A stretch of 64,000 nucleotides of DNA, from assembly GCF_013376475.1 (NCBI RefSeq), contig NZ_CP045508.1:1485501-1549500 (forward strand), written 5' to 3'. Origin of the DNA: Desulfolutivibrio sulfoxidireducens (GTDB lineage: Bacteria; Desulfobacterota; Desulfovibrionia; Desulfovibrionales; Desulfovibrionaceae). Position numbers and translations under genes: made by a program. Each line of letters begins with the position of its first letter. Position 1 is the first letter of the stretch. Below the pieces are notes generated by a model. That model had not been told where the DNA came from and searched no databases. It saw only the letters and a list, made by a program, of their open reading frames with translations. Positions 1 through 8,170 of the stretch are shown here, in pieces.

Positions 1-305
1 AGGTCCCCGGGTTGATAGGCAAACAGGTGGTAGGGGGTTCCGGCGTGGCCCCGATTGCCCGAGGTGGACAGGACCAGACGGCCGGGTGGCGCGGGACGCG
101 CGTCCAGAAAGGCCTGGAAATTCGGCCAGACGGCGAGTTTCACCCGGGGCCAGTAGTCCAGGCCGGCCCGCTTGAGGTGGCGGTCGTCGATGGTGAACCC
201 CAGGGGTTCGATGAGATTGAGCGGCGTGTCCGTGGCCGCGCACAGTCTGGCGATGCCGCCGGTGTTTTGCGGTATCTCCGGGGTGTACAGGACGATCTCG
301 ATCAC
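1..305 (-). CDS. trmL: tRNA (cytidine(34)-2'-O)-methyltransferase TrmL, partial
   Basis: About 101 N-terminal residues are present; the gene runs off the left edge. The product reads [20 protein letters not shown] at its start, followed by an IEPLGF segment and RAGLDYW, which is the pattern of the small SpoU-class (SPOUT) methyltransferases TrmL/YibK. These proteins use S-adenosylmethionine to methylate the 2'-O of the wobble nucleotide of leucine tRNAs in the cytoplasm. The start is a GTG whose bases overlap the TGA of the upstream thioesterase gene (GTGA), so the two genes are translationally coupled. The C-terminal knot with the SAM-binding loop lies outside the window, so the assignment rests on the N-terminal half. 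Confidence 0.88.
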   Translation of the reverse strand, partial: MIEIVLYTPEIPQNTGGIARLCAATDTPLNLIEPLGFTIDDRHLKRAGLDYWPRVKLAVWPNFQAFLDARPAPPGRLVLSTSGNRGHAGTPYHLFAYQPGD

Positions 306-685
306 GCCTTTTTTTCCCTGCGGTAGACCGTGGCCTGGAAGGCCGCAAGCAGGACGCCGTCCTTGTCCGTGACGTCCACGGCGTAGGAGGCGATGGTCCG
401 GCCCGCCGAAAGCTCCCGGGCCTCGGCGAAAAGCGGGCCGTGGCGTCCGGGTTTGACGAAGGTCATGGCCACGTTGATGGCCACGGCGGAATGCTCCCCG
501 GAGTTGGCCGCGGCGGCCAGGGCCAGGTCGGCCAGGGTGAAAAGCGCCCCGCCATGGACCATGCCCAGGCCGTTACGGTGCCGGTCGTCGGGGTCAAGGC
601 GCATCCTGGCCCGGCCGGGTTCGATGAAGACGGCCTCGATGCCGATGAACCGGCCGAAGGCGTCCTTGTCCATGAAGGTCTTCAC
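302..685 (-). CDS. PaaI-type hotdog-fold acyl-CoA thioesterase
   Basis: A protein of 127 residues with the single hotdog domain of the PaaI/YbgC group. The motif N38-G-x-G-M-V-H44-G-G followed by D53 in the long central helix is the usual CoA-thioesterase signature; it hydrolyses acyl-CoA thioesters, but the acyl group cannot be read from the sequence. The start is the GTG at 685, which has a GGAGG six bases upstream; a longer open frame upstream has no such signal and overlaps the tRNA. It is the first gene of a two-gene unit with trmL. Upstream, 686-862 is the spacer to the divergently transcribed exported protein. Confidence 0.82.
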   Translation of the reverse strand: MKTFMDKDAFGRFIGIEAVFIEPGRARMRLDPDDRHRNGLGMVHGGALFTLADLALAAAANSGEHSAVAINVAMTFVKPGRHGPLFAEARELSAGRTIASYAVDVTDKDGVLLAAFQATVYRREKKA

Positions 686-862
686 GTCGGTCCTCCAAGG
701 GGTTCGGTGTTGGCTGGAGCAGGGAAAAAACCGCGCGACGGGCCATTTGTCAAGGGCGGCGTTGTGCGGTATAGCGCGGGCATGCGGCGGCTGGGCGGAC
801 GAGGGGCGTCCGCCGGCCCGGTCGCGGGACATGGCGGTCACGCCGCCCCGGTGGATATGGGT

Positions 863-1204
863 ATGCGCGGGTTCGGTTTCGTCCCGGCCGCCGTGGCGGC
901 CATCTTTTTCTTCCTGACCTCCCAGGGCCTCGCGACACCCCCTGACGAGAGCATCCCCAGGTATCTCAAGTCCATCGAACTGTGCAAGGAGAACATCGCC
1001 GCCGACGAGCGCATCCTGCACGAATACGAGGCCGAGATGCGCCGCATCATCGAGAACGATCCGGCGGCGGCCAAGCGGCGCGTCGAGATTCGCATCCTCA
1101 AGAAGCACTACAACGAGGAAATAGACGGTCTTCGGGACAAGATCGTGGACTACTACAAAAAAATCCAGGAACTCAGGCAGACCGGCAAGGGCGGCCGCCC
1201 GTGA
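863..1204 (+). CDS. Small exported protein of unknown function
   Basis: The predicted product of 113 residues begins with a signal peptide (MRGFGFVPAAVAAIFFFLTS, probable cleavage after QGLA) and continues as a charged, mostly helical and coiled-coil-prone chain rich in Glu, Lys, Arg and Ile (about residues 33-108). This suggests a small periplasmic helical protein. I do not recognise a family. The start at 863 is favoured because GGTGGA lies seven bases upstream; in-frame ATG 857 and GTG 851 are alternatives. It is a single gene, divergent from the thioesterase gene and convergent with tRNA-Val. Confidence 0.6.
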   Translation: MRGFGFVPAAVAAIFFFLTSQGLATPPDESIPRYLKSIELCKENIAADERILHEYEAEMRRIIENDPAAAKRRVEIRILKKHYNEEIDGLRDKIVDYYKKIQELRQTGKGGRP

Positions 1205-1232
1205 GCCGGGTCTCGGGGCATGGGGGCGAGGC

Positions 1233-1266
1233 AAAAAAAAGAGCCCCGCGTCAACGAGGCTTCTTT
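1233..1266 (-). terminator. Terminator of tRNA-Val
   Basis: On the minus strand a short stem (AGCCTC pairing with GGGGCT) is followed by eight T residues. It lies ten bases downstream of the tRNA 3' end. The stem is short, so efficiency is uncertain. Confidence 0.5.
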
Positions 1267-1275
1267 TCGAAGTGG

Positions 1276-1351
<76 letters not shown>

Positions 1352-1465
1352 ACTTGGAAAGATAAGCAAATTTCAGGCGGCAGGCAAGGGATTTGTGGCG
1401 CGATTCGGCGCGAAAGCCTCCGGAAGGCGGCGTGATCGATAAAAATGCTGAAAAAAGGCGGGGAT

Positions 1466-2488
1466 ATGCGCGTATTGGTTACCGGCGGGTGCGGATTTAT
1501 CGGGTCCAATTTCATCATCCACATGCTGGCCACGCACCAGGACATGACCATCGTCAACCTGGACAAGCTGACCTATGCCGGCAACCTCGGCAACCTGGCC
1601 GGGGTGCGGCGGGAGCACGGGGGAACGCGCTACGTCTTCGCCCGGGGGGACATCGCCAACGCCGAGCTTGTGGCCCACCTGATCACGGTCCACAAGGTGG
1701 ACGCCGTGGTCAACTTCGCGGCCGAGACCCATGTGGACCGCTCCATCGCCGACGCCTCGCCCTTTATCCAGACCAACATCGTGGGCGCCCAGGCCCTTCT
1801 GGAGACGGCCCGGACCATGGGCGTGCCCCGGTTCGTGCACGTGTCCACGGACGAGGTCTATGGGACCCTGGGACCCGAGGGCGCATTCAGCGAAGAAACG
1901 CCGCTGGCCCCCAACAGCCCCTATTCGGCCTCCAAGGCCGCCGCCGACCTGCTGGTGCGGGCCTGCCACGAGACCTACGGCTACGACACGGTCATAACCC
2001 GCTGCTCCAACAACTACGGCCCCTACCAGTTCCCCGAAAAGCTCATTCCGCTTATGATCGGCCGGGCGGTCAACGACGAGCCCCTGCCGGTCTACGGGGA
2101 CGGAAAAAACGTGCGCGACTGGATTCACGTCCTGGACCATTGCCGGGGCGTGGAACTGGCCCTTTTGAAGGGCCGGGCCGGAGAGGTCTACAACTTCGGC
2201 GGCGCCGCCGAAAAGCCCAATATCGAGGTGGTCAAAACCATCCTCGCGGCCCTTGGCAAGCCCGAAAGCCTGATTCGCTTCGTTACCGACCGGCCCGGGC
2301 ACGACCGCCGTTACGCCATGGACTTTTCAAAGGCCCGTCGGGAGCTTGGGTTTGCGCCCAGCTACGACTTCACCCGGGGCATGGCCGAGACCCTGGCCTG
2401 GTACCTGGAAAACGCCGCCTGGGTCGAGGACGTCAAAAGCGGCAACTATGCGCGGTTCATGGCCGCCTGGTACGGAGAGCGCGTATGA
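1466..2488 (+). CDS. rfbB: dTDP-glucose 4,6-dehydratase
   Basis: This extended short-chain dehydrogenase of 340 residues dehydrates dTDP-glucose to dTDP-4-keto-6-deoxyglucose, the second step of dTDP-L-rhamnose synthesis. The NAD site is TGGCGFIGSN (residues 6-15). The active-site strand is S127-T-D-E-V-Y-G, with Asp and Glu as acid and base, and the YxxxK pair is Y153-SAS-K157. A start seven codons upstream (1445) is also in frame, but family members begin at MRVLVTGG, and an AAGGCGGGG lies just upstream of 1466. It overlaps rfbD by four bases (ATGA). The other two rhamnose genes, rfbA and rfbC, are not in the window. Confidence 0.95.
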   Translation: MRVLVTGGCGFIGSNFIIHMLATHQDMTIVNLDKLTYAGNLGNLAGVRREHGGTRYVFARGDIANAELVAHLITVHKVDAVVNFAAETHVDRSIADASPFIQTNIVGAQALLETARTMGVPRFVHVSTDEVYGTLGPEGAFSEETPLAPNSPYSASKAAADLLVRACHETYGYDTVITRCSNNYGPYQFPEKLIPLMIGRAVNDEPLPVYGDGKNVRDWIHVLDHCRGVELALLKGRAGEVYNFGGAAEKPNIEVVKTILAALGKPESLIRFVTDRPGHDRRYAMDFSKARRELGFAPSYDFTRGMAETLAWYLENAAWVEDVKSGNYARFMAAWYGERV

Positions 2489-3357
2489 CCGCCACCGGCA
2501 AAGCCATCGTGCTTGGGGGCGTGACCGGGCTTTTGGGAGTGCCCCTGACCTGGGCCCTGCGGGACGCCGGGTATGATGTGCTGCCCACCTCCCGGGGCAC
2601 CCTGGACCCCTTTGACCGCCAGGCCTTGCTCCAGGCCATCACCTCCTTCGGCGCCGACGTCCTGGTCAATACCGTGGCCTACACCGCTGTGGACGCGGCC
2701 GAGGACGAACCCGACGAGGCCGGCAGGCTCAATCGCGTCCTGCCCGGAAACCTGGCCCGCGTCTGTCTCGAGACGGGCATCGGCCTTGTCCACTACTCCA
2801 CGGATTTCGTTTTCGACGGGAGAAAGACCTCGCCCTACGTGGAGACCGATCCCGTGGCCCCGCAAAGCGTCTACGGCCGGACCAAGCTGGCCGGGGAGCG
2901 GGCCATCCGGGAATCGGGCCTGGAAAACCACCTCATTCTGCGCACGGCCTGGCTTTTCGGTCCGGGCAAGACCAATTTCGTGGAGAAGATCCTGGGGTTC
3001 GCCAGGACCCGCGACGTGCTCAAGATAGTCCACGACCAGGTCGGCTCGCCCACCTTCACCGTGGATCTGGCCGCGGGCACCGTGGCCCTCATGAAAGCGG
3101 GCGGCCGGGGTCTTTTCCACCTGGTCAATTCCGGGCGGGCCAGTTGGTGCGAACTGGCCTCGGAGGCCGTGTCCACGGCCGGGATCAACTGTGAGGTGCT
3201 GCCCATCACCTCGGCCGACTATCCCCAAAAGGCCAGACGTCCGGCCTATTCCGTGCTGGACGTGGGCAAGTTCGCCGAGGTTGCCGGGTACGCCCCCCGG
3301 CCCTGGGTCCAGGCCCTGCGCGAATACGTCTACGGCCTGTCCTCCGACGAGGAATAG
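2485..3357 (+). CDS. rfbD: dTDP-4-dehydrorhamnose reductase
   Basis: A reductase of 290 residues for the last step of dTDP-L-rhamnose synthesis, which supplies rhamnose for O-antigen or other surface polysaccharide. The nucleotide-binding loop is GGVTGLLG (residues 11-18), followed by the family motif STDFVFDG (105-112) and the catalytic Y130-GRT-K134. A PVAPQSVYGRTKLAGE block is typical of RmlD. It is coupled to rfbB through an ATGA overlap and is followed by about 95 bases before cbiB. Confidence 0.95.
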   Translation: MTATGKAIVLGGVTGLLGVPLTWALRDAGYDVLPTSRGTLDPFDRQALLQAITSFGADVLVNTVAYTAVDAAEDEPDEAGRLNRVLPGNLARVCLETGIGLVHYSTDFVFDGRKTSPYVETDPVAPQSVYGRTKLAGERAIRESGLENHLILRTAWLFGPGKTNFVEKILGFARTRDVLKIVHDQVGSPTFTVDLAAGTVALMKAGGRGLFHLVNSGRASWCELASEAVSTAGINCEVLPITSADYPQKARRPAYSVLDVGKFAEVAGYAPRPWVQALREYVYGLSSDEE

Positions 3358-3451
3358 GGCCGGCCCCGACGTCTTCGTCCGGGGGGTCGCCCGGGATGTC
3401 CTGGATCTTTTCGGGGCATGGCGGCGTCGCCGTACGCGGAGGAAACCGTCC

Positions 3452-4372
3452 ATGCACCCCGCCGTCCTGATCGCGGCCGCGCTCCTTGACCGCATTCTCG
3501 GCGATCCGCCCGGATGGCCCCATCCCGTGCGCCTGATCGGGCGCGGCCTTTCCGTCCTGGAACGCCTGGCCCCGGAAAGGCCCCTGGCCCGCCGCCTCTA
3601 TGGCGCGGCCTGCACCCTGGCCATGGCCGGGGCCTGCGCTTTGGCCGTCTCTCTCCTTGTTTCCCCTCCCTTGCTCGGGCTGGCGGCCGCCCTGTATTTC
3701 TCCTATGCCGGGCTGGCCCTGGGATGCCTGGTGCGCGAGGCCCGGGACGTCATGGGCTTTCTCGACGCCGGGGACCTGCCCGGGGCGCGCCGGGCCGTGG
3801 CCATGCTGGTCAGCCGGGAGACGGCGACCATGGACGAGGCCGCCGTGCGTCGGGCCCTGGCCGAGACCGTGAGCGAAAATTTGTGCGACGGGTTCGTGGC
3901 CCCGCTTTTCTACCTGACCCTTGGGGGACCGGCCCTTTTATGGGCCTACAAGGCCGTAAGCACCATGGATTCCATGTGGGGCTACCGCACTCCCCGCTTT
4001 CGGGAACTGGGATGGTTTAGCGCCCGGGCCGACGACGTCCTGGCCTTTGTCCCGGCCAGGATCTCGGCCCTGGCCATCGTGGCCTCCGGCGTCGTTCTCG
4101 GACGCCCGGCGCGGGGGCTTTTCGGACGCATCCGGATCGACGCCGCCCGCAGCGCCAGCCCCAACGCCGGATGGCCCATGGCCGCCGCGGCCTGGGTGTG
4201 CGGGGCGGGCATGGGCGGATCGGCGATCTATTTCGGACAGGTTGTGGAAAAACCGCGCATGGGACCGGATGGGAAATGGGATGCGCGCGTTTTGCATCTT
4301 CTTTTGCGGATCGTATCCCTTTCAGGAACGCTCTTGATCAGTGTCGCAGCATTTATGCTTGCCGTGGCATAA
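3452..4372 (+). CDS. cbiB: Adenosylcobinamide-phosphate synthase CbiB/CobD
   Basis: An integral membrane protein of 306 residues that attaches aminopropanol (or its phosphate) to adenosylcobyric acid in cobalamin synthesis. Characteristic segments are LDRILGDPPGWPHPVRLIG at the N terminus, RETATMDEAAVRRALAETVS in the middle, and FYLTLGGPALLWAYKAVSTM with DSMWGYR. Several hydrophobic spans (about 45-90, 145-165, 195-215, 285-306) fit the polytopic family. The ATG at 3452 has a GGAGG eight bases upstream. No other cobalamin gene is adjacent, and I saw no B12 riboswitch in the short upstream spacer. Confidence 0.92.
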   Translation: MHPAVLIAAALLDRILGDPPGWPHPVRLIGRGLSVLERLAPERPLARRLYGAACTLAMAGACALAVSLLVSPPLLGLAAALYFSYAGLALGCLVREARDVMGFLDAGDLPGARRAVAMLVSRETATMDEAAVRRALAETVSENLCDGFVAPLFYLTLGGPALLWAYKAVSTMDSMWGYRTPRFRELGWFSARADDVLAFVPARISALAIVASGVVLGRPARGLFGRIRIDAARSASPNAGWPMAAAAWVCGAGMGGSAIYFGQVVEKPRMGPDGKWDARVLHLLLRIVSLSGTLLISVAAFMLAVA

Positions 4373-4476
4373 AAGGTGCGAGCCGTTTTTGCGGATTTCT
4401 TGCGGAATATTTCCCCGGGGATTGAAATGTACATCGGAAGGTTCCATGTGAAATGCATTCTCAAAGAAAAAAATCG

Positions 4477-4506
4477 TTGACCATATCCCCAGGAAAGAGA
4501 TAAAAA
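4477..4506 (+). promoter_or_regulatory. Probable sigma-70 promoter of the cold-shock gene
   Basis: TTGACC (4477-4482) is separated by 17-18 bases from an A/T-rich -10 (ATAAAA/TAAAAA at 4500-4506). Transcription would start near 4513, about 27 bases before the ATG. This leaves only a short leader rather than the long structured leader of E. coli cspA. Confidence 0.45.
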
Positions 4507-4539
4507 TGACCATGTCTATTTTCAAGGAGGGCATTTCTC

Positions 4540-4746
4540 ATGAATTTCGAGGGCAATGTGAAGTGGTTCAGCGACAAGAAGGGCTATGGGTTCATCACCC
4601 GCGAGGGCGAGGATGACGTGTTCGTCCACTATTCGGCGATCCAGGGAGAGGGCTTCCGGACGCTTCGGGAGGGCGAGAAGGTCGCGTTCGACATCGTCCA
4701 GGGGGAACGGGGACCCAAGGCCGCCAACGTACTTCGAGGAAACTAA
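4540..4746 (+). CDS. Cold-shock-domain protein
   Basis: A 68-residue single cold-shock domain that binds single-stranded nucleic acid and acts as an RNA chaperone. RNP1 is K14-GYGFIT and RNP2 is V27-FVHY, both intact, and the N terminus [10 protein letters not shown] is canonical. A strong AAGGAGGG lies upstream of the ATG. The gene is monocistronic: it has its own promoter and a strong hairpin terminator directly after it. Whether it is cold-induced or constitutive cannot be told from sequence. Confidence 0.95.
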   Translation: MNFEGNVKWFSDKKGYGFITREGEDDVFVHYSAIQGEGFRTLREGEKVAFDIVQGERGPKAANVLRGN

Positions 4747-4770
4747 CCGGGACCGGGTTTTCTGAATGGA

Positions 4771-4810
4771 AAATCCCCCGCTGGTGAGGGCCGGCGGGGG
4801 ATTTTTCTTT
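4771..4810 (+). terminator. Terminator between csp and proC, likely bidirectional
   Basis: AATCCCCCGC pairs with GCGGGGGATT around a short loop and is followed by a T-rich run (TTTTTCTTTTTTTT). It ends the cold-shock transcript; the A run on the left side lets it also work for the convergent proC. Confidence 0.85.
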
Positions 4811-4823
4811 TTTTTCAGAGTGC

Positions 4824-5624
4824 TTACCGCCCAAGCTCGCGGCTGCGGTCCCGGGCCATGGCCACGGCCTCGATGATGGCCGCGCGCACGGCCGAGCGGT
4901 CCAGATGCAACAGGGCCTCGATGGTGGTCCCGGCCGGGGAGGTGACCATCTCCCGCAACAGGCTCACGTGGTGGTCGCTTTCGTCGGCCAGCTTCACCGA
5001 GCCGCGCAAAAGCTCGATGACCACGTCCGTGGACACGGCCCGGGAAAGCCCCAGGTACACCCCGGCCTCGATCAAGGCCTCCATGAAGTACATGACGTAG
5101 GCCGGGCCGCTCCCGGACAGGGCGGTGAAGGCGTCGAAGTCCTTTTCCGACATGGGGAAGGTCTTCCCGATGGCCGAGAACAGTTTGACGAGAAGCGCCT
5201 TCTGGTCCCCCAAGAGCCTCGGGTCGTCCAGGCAGACCGCGTAGGACCCGGCCCCGACCAGGGCCGGGGTGTTGGGCATGACCCGCACCACCGGGCAACG
5301 GCCGCCGGACCAAGCGTCGAGCTTCTCCAGGGTGATGCCGGCGGCGATGGACACCAGGCATTTTTCCCCGCCCAAGGTCGGACTGATGGACTCCAGGGCC
5401 TGGCGCAGGTGCTGGGGCTTGACGCACAGGACCACGTAGTCCGCCCGGCCGGCCGCGTCCTCGGGACTTTCGGCCACGGCCAAGCCCGTGTCCGCGGCCA
5501 GCGCCGCCAGTTTGGCCGCGTCGAGGTCGCAACCGACCAGATCCACCTCGCCAAGGGGCGCCAGGCCCCGGATGATGGCCGAGCCCATGTTGCCCGTGCC
5601 GATGAAGCCGACGACGGAGGCCAT
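4824..5624 (-). CDS. proC: Pyrroline-5-carboxylate reductase
   Basis: This NAD(P)H-dependent enzyme of 266 residues makes the last step of proline synthesis. The Rossmann loop GFIGTGNMGSAI is at residues 6-17; VVLCVKPQ, RVMPNTPALVGAG and ALSGSGPAYV are the expected family blocks, and the C-terminal dimerisation segment REMVTSPAGTT is present. Its ATG overlaps the stop of ndk by one base (TGATG on the minus strand), so it is the second gene of an ndk-proC unit. Confidence 0.96.
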   Translation of the reverse strand: MASVVGFIGTGNMGSAIIRGLAPLGEVDLVGCDLDAAKLAALAADTGLAVAESPEDAAGRADYVVLCVKPQHLRQALESISPTLGGEKCLVSIAAGITLEKLDAWSGGRCPVVRVMPNTPALVGAGSYAVCLDDPRLLGDQKALLVKLFSAIGKTFPMSEKDFDAFTALSGSGPAYVMYFMEALIEAGVYLGLSRAVSTDVVIELLRGSVKLADESDHHVSLLREMVTSPAGTTIEALLHLDRSAVRAAIIEAVAMARDRSRELGR

Positions 5625-6040
5625 CAGCCCACGATCTCCAGGCCGGAAAAGAAGTAGGCGGTCTCGAAGGCGGCGGTTTCCGGGGCGTCCGAGCCGTGCA
5701 CCGAGTTCTTCTCGATATCCAGGGCGTAGAGCTTGCGGATGGTGCCTTCCTCGGCGTTGGCCGGGTTGGTGGCGCCCATGAGCGTGCGGTATTTGACGAT
5801 GGCGTCCTCGCCCTCCAGGATGGCGACCACCACCGGGCCGCTGGACATGAACGTGGTCAGGTCCGCGAAAAAGGGCCGGGCCTTGTGCACGTGGTAGAAC
5901 CCCTCGGCCTGGGCCTTGCTCAGGTGGATCATCTTCATGGCCACGATGCGAAGGCCGCTGTCCTGGATCATTTTCAGGATGGCCCCGCCGAGGTTGCGCG
6001 AGACCGCGTCGGGCTTGATGATGGAGAGTGTGCGTTGCAT
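5624..6040 (-). CDS. ndk: Nucleoside-diphosphate kinase
   Basis: Product of 138 residues, the normal size for the family. It moves a phosphate from ATP to nucleoside diphosphates through a phosphohistidine; the active His is H115 in [19 protein letters not shown] near the N terminus and the RPFF segment are also typical. It is the first gene of ndk-proC. The ABC transporter genes upstream run in the same direction and are separated by about 55 bases, so co-transcription is possible. Confidence 0.97.
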   Translation of the reverse strand: MQRTLSIIKPDAVSRNLGGAILKMIQDSGLRIVAMKMIHLSKAQAEGFYHVHKARPFFADLTTFMSSGPVVVAILEGEDAIVKYRTLMGATNPANAEEGTIRKLYALDIEKNSVHGSDAPETAAFETAYFFSGLEIVG

Positions 6041-6095
6041 GGGTATGCTCCTTTTTTCGGTTGGTTGTCAGGAGGTCGGATATGACAAGGGCCCG

Positions 6096-6899
6096 TCAGA
6101 CAAGAAGCATCTTGTCCGACATCCCGTCCGCGGCTTTCGCCCCGCGCAGGGAGGTGAAACGCTGGAGCAGGTCCTCGACCGTGAGGGTGCGCTTTTCCTC
6201 CCCGGCCACGTCCAGGATGATCTCGCCCCGGTGCATCATGATCAGCCGGTTCCCGAGCCGGATGGCCTGGTTCATGTTGTGGGTGACCATGAGCGTGGTC
6301 AGGCGCCGCTTCGAGACGATGCGTTCGGTCAGGTCCAGGATGTGCGATCCGGTCTTGGGATCAAGGGCCGCCGTGTGCTCGTCCAGAAGCAGCACCTCGG
6401 GCCGGACCAGGGTGGCCATGAGCATGGTCAGGGCCTGCCGTTGGCCCCCGGACAAAAGCCGGACCCTGGCGTGCAGACGGTCCTCGATCCCCAGTTCGAG
6501 CCCGGCCAGGGCCTCCTGGAAGCGCGCCCGGTCGCGGCTTCTCACCCCGAGGGACAGCCCCCGACGCTTTCCGCGCTGGGCCGCCAGGGCCAGGTTCTGC
6601 TCGATGGTCAGCGAGGCGCAGGTGCCGCGCAGGGGGTCCTGGAACACCCGGCCCAGAAAGGTGGCCCGGGCGTATTCGGGCATGGCCGTGATGTCCGTGC
6701 CGTCCAGGACGATGCGTCCGGAGTCGGGGAAAACGCAACCGGCCAGGCAGTTGAGCAGGGTGGATTTGCCCGCGCCGTTGGACCCGATGACGGTGAGGAA
6801 ATCGCCCGTCTCGATGCGCAGGCTGACCCCGCACAGGGCCGCCACCTCGTCGGGCTCGCCCTTGTGGAAGGTCTTGGTCACGTTCTCAAGGAGCAGCAC
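6096..6899 (-). CDS. ABC transporter ATP-binding protein, TrpXYZ-like importer
   Basis: ATPase of 267 residues with Walker A GSNGAGKST (39-47), Q loop near 87, signature LSGGQ (149-153), Walker B VLLLDE (169-174) and switch His in VTHNMNQAI. Sequence style and the partner permease match the family that imports tryptophan, tyrosine or similar small amino acids with a lipoprotein receptor. The GTG start is three bases after the permease stop, so the pair is co-translated. No substrate-binding protein gene lies on either side, so the substrate cannot be assigned. Confidence 0.88.
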   Translation of the reverse strand: MLLLENVTKTFHKGEPDEVAALCGVSLRIETGDFLTVIGSNGAGKSTLLNCLAGCVFPDSGRIVLDGTDITAMPEYARATFLGRVFQDPLRGTCASLTIEQNLALAAQRGKRRGLSLGVRSRDRARFQEALAGLELGIEDRLHARVRLLSGGQRQALTMLMATLVRPEVLLLDEHTAALDPKTGSHILDLTERIVSKRRLTTLMVTHNMNQAIRLGNRLIMMHRGEIILDVAGEEKRTLTVEDLLQRFTSLRGAKAADGMSDKMLLV

Positions 6900-6902
6900 G
6901 GG

Positions 6903-7787
6903 CTACCTGGCCAGTTTTCGCCGCAGGGTGGGGGCGGTCAGGGCCAAAACGACCACCACGGCGGTGATGAGGTTTAGGTCGCTCGGCGACACGTGAAGCT
7001 CTCCGATGCGCAGGTCCAGGGCCAATGCGATGGCCAGCCGGTAGGCCACCGAGCCCGCCAGCGCGGCGATGATGGTCCGGGCCACGCCTTCCTTGCCCAG
7101 AAGCGTCTCCCCGATGATCACCGAGGCCAGGCCGGCCACGATGGTCCCGACCCCCATGTTCACGTCCGCCGCGCCCTGGTTCTGGGCCACCAACGCCCCG
7201 GACACGGCCGTTAGCGCGTTGGACAGCCCGACCCCCAGGATGATGGTCGTGTGGGTGTTCACCCCGAGCGCGGAGATCATCAGCGGATTGTCGCCAGTAG
7301 CCAGGGTGGCCAGGCCGAACTGGGTGGACAGGTACCAGATGAGCCCGGCCACGGTCAGAACGGACAGGACGCCGTAGAGCAGGGGGCCGGCGGCGTAGGC
7401 CGGAAGCCCCAGGCCCGTGAGGGAATCGAGTACGGTGGGCTTGCCCAGAAGCGTCAGGTTGGGGCGGCCCATGATCCGGATGTTGATGGAGTACAGGGCG
7501 ATCATGGTCAGGATGCTGGCCAGAAGGTGCAGGATGCGGAGCTTGGTGTTGAGGATGCCGGTGACCGCCCCGGCCGCGAATCCGGCCGCAAAGGCCAGGA
7601 CCAGGGAGGCGAAGGGGTCAACCCCGGCCGAGATGGCCACCGTGGACACGGCCGCGCCCAGGGGCAGGCTGCCGTCCACGGTCAGATCCGGAAAATCCAG
7701 GACCCGGAACGTCAGGTACACGCCAAGAACCATCAGCCCGTAGACAAAGCCCTGCTCGACGGCTCCGATGAAGGCGTAAAAGGTCAT
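6903..7787 (-). CDS. ABC transporter permease, TrpXYZ-like
   Basis: Polytopic permease of 294 residues in the branched-chain-amino-acid-like superfamily. It begins MTFYAFIGAVEQGFVYGLMV and contains FPDLTVDGSLPLGA, IMGRPNLTLLG and GALVAQNQGAADVNMG, which are conserved in this group. About eight to nine membrane segments are visible. It forms a transporter with the downstream ATPase gene. A longer upstream frame runs to 7961 but has no ribosome-binding site and is much more Arg/Pro-rich, so the ATG at 7787 is preferred. Confidence 0.87.
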   Translation of the reverse strand: MTFYAFIGAVEQGFVYGLMVLGVYLTFRVLDFPDLTVDGSLPLGAAVSTVAISAGVDPFASLVLAFAAGFAAGAVTGILNTKLRILHLLASILTMIALYSINIRIMGRPNLTLLGKPTVLDSLTGLGLPAYAAGPLLYGVLSVLTVAGLIWYLSTQFGLATLATGDNPLMISALGVNTHTTIILGVGLSNALTAVSGALVAQNQGAADVNMGVGTIVAGLASVIIGETLLGKEGVARTIIAALAGSVAYRLAIALALDLRIGELHVSPSDLNLITAVVVVLALTAPTLRRKLAR

Positions 7788-8170
7788 GGCCCGAGTCTTC
7801 CCGAATCCGCCGACTGTTGGATTTTCTCTCCGGCGTCGGCGCGGCCTTACCGCGAATCCGGGGAATCGGCAAGCCTCGCCGCGAGCGTCCGGCCGCCGGG
7901 CCGCTCGTGATCCAGGCCCGGGGTTCACGCCTCGCGGCGCATCCGCATCCGTGGCGGCCACGGGGCTTCGCCCATCCCCCTCCGCCAGGCGGTGGCCATG
8001 GGGGACCGCGACCCTGTTTGTTTGCGCGCCAGAGCCAGGGCGGGACGTTTGGGCGGCCGGGAATCCCGGACACGAAGCGGTGGGTCAAGATCCGTTTCGC
8101 CCGGTACCCGTTGTTTCCCGGGGACGGCGCGTGGCCCGGGCACGCGAAACCAGGCGTCCCGGGAGGCGGC
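7788..8170. other. Divergent intergenic region, no gene seen
   Basis: These 383 bases separate the ABC permease from the divergently oriented patatin gene and must hold both promoters. The sequence is GC-rich with open frames on both strands that look like chance frames (high Arg, Pro, Gly). I see no RNA gene, clear promoter boxes or operator. Confidence 0.5.

Noticed and set aside
440-856. N-terminal extension of the small exported protein
   Set aside because: It overlaps the thioesterase gene on the other strand; the signal peptide begins at 863.
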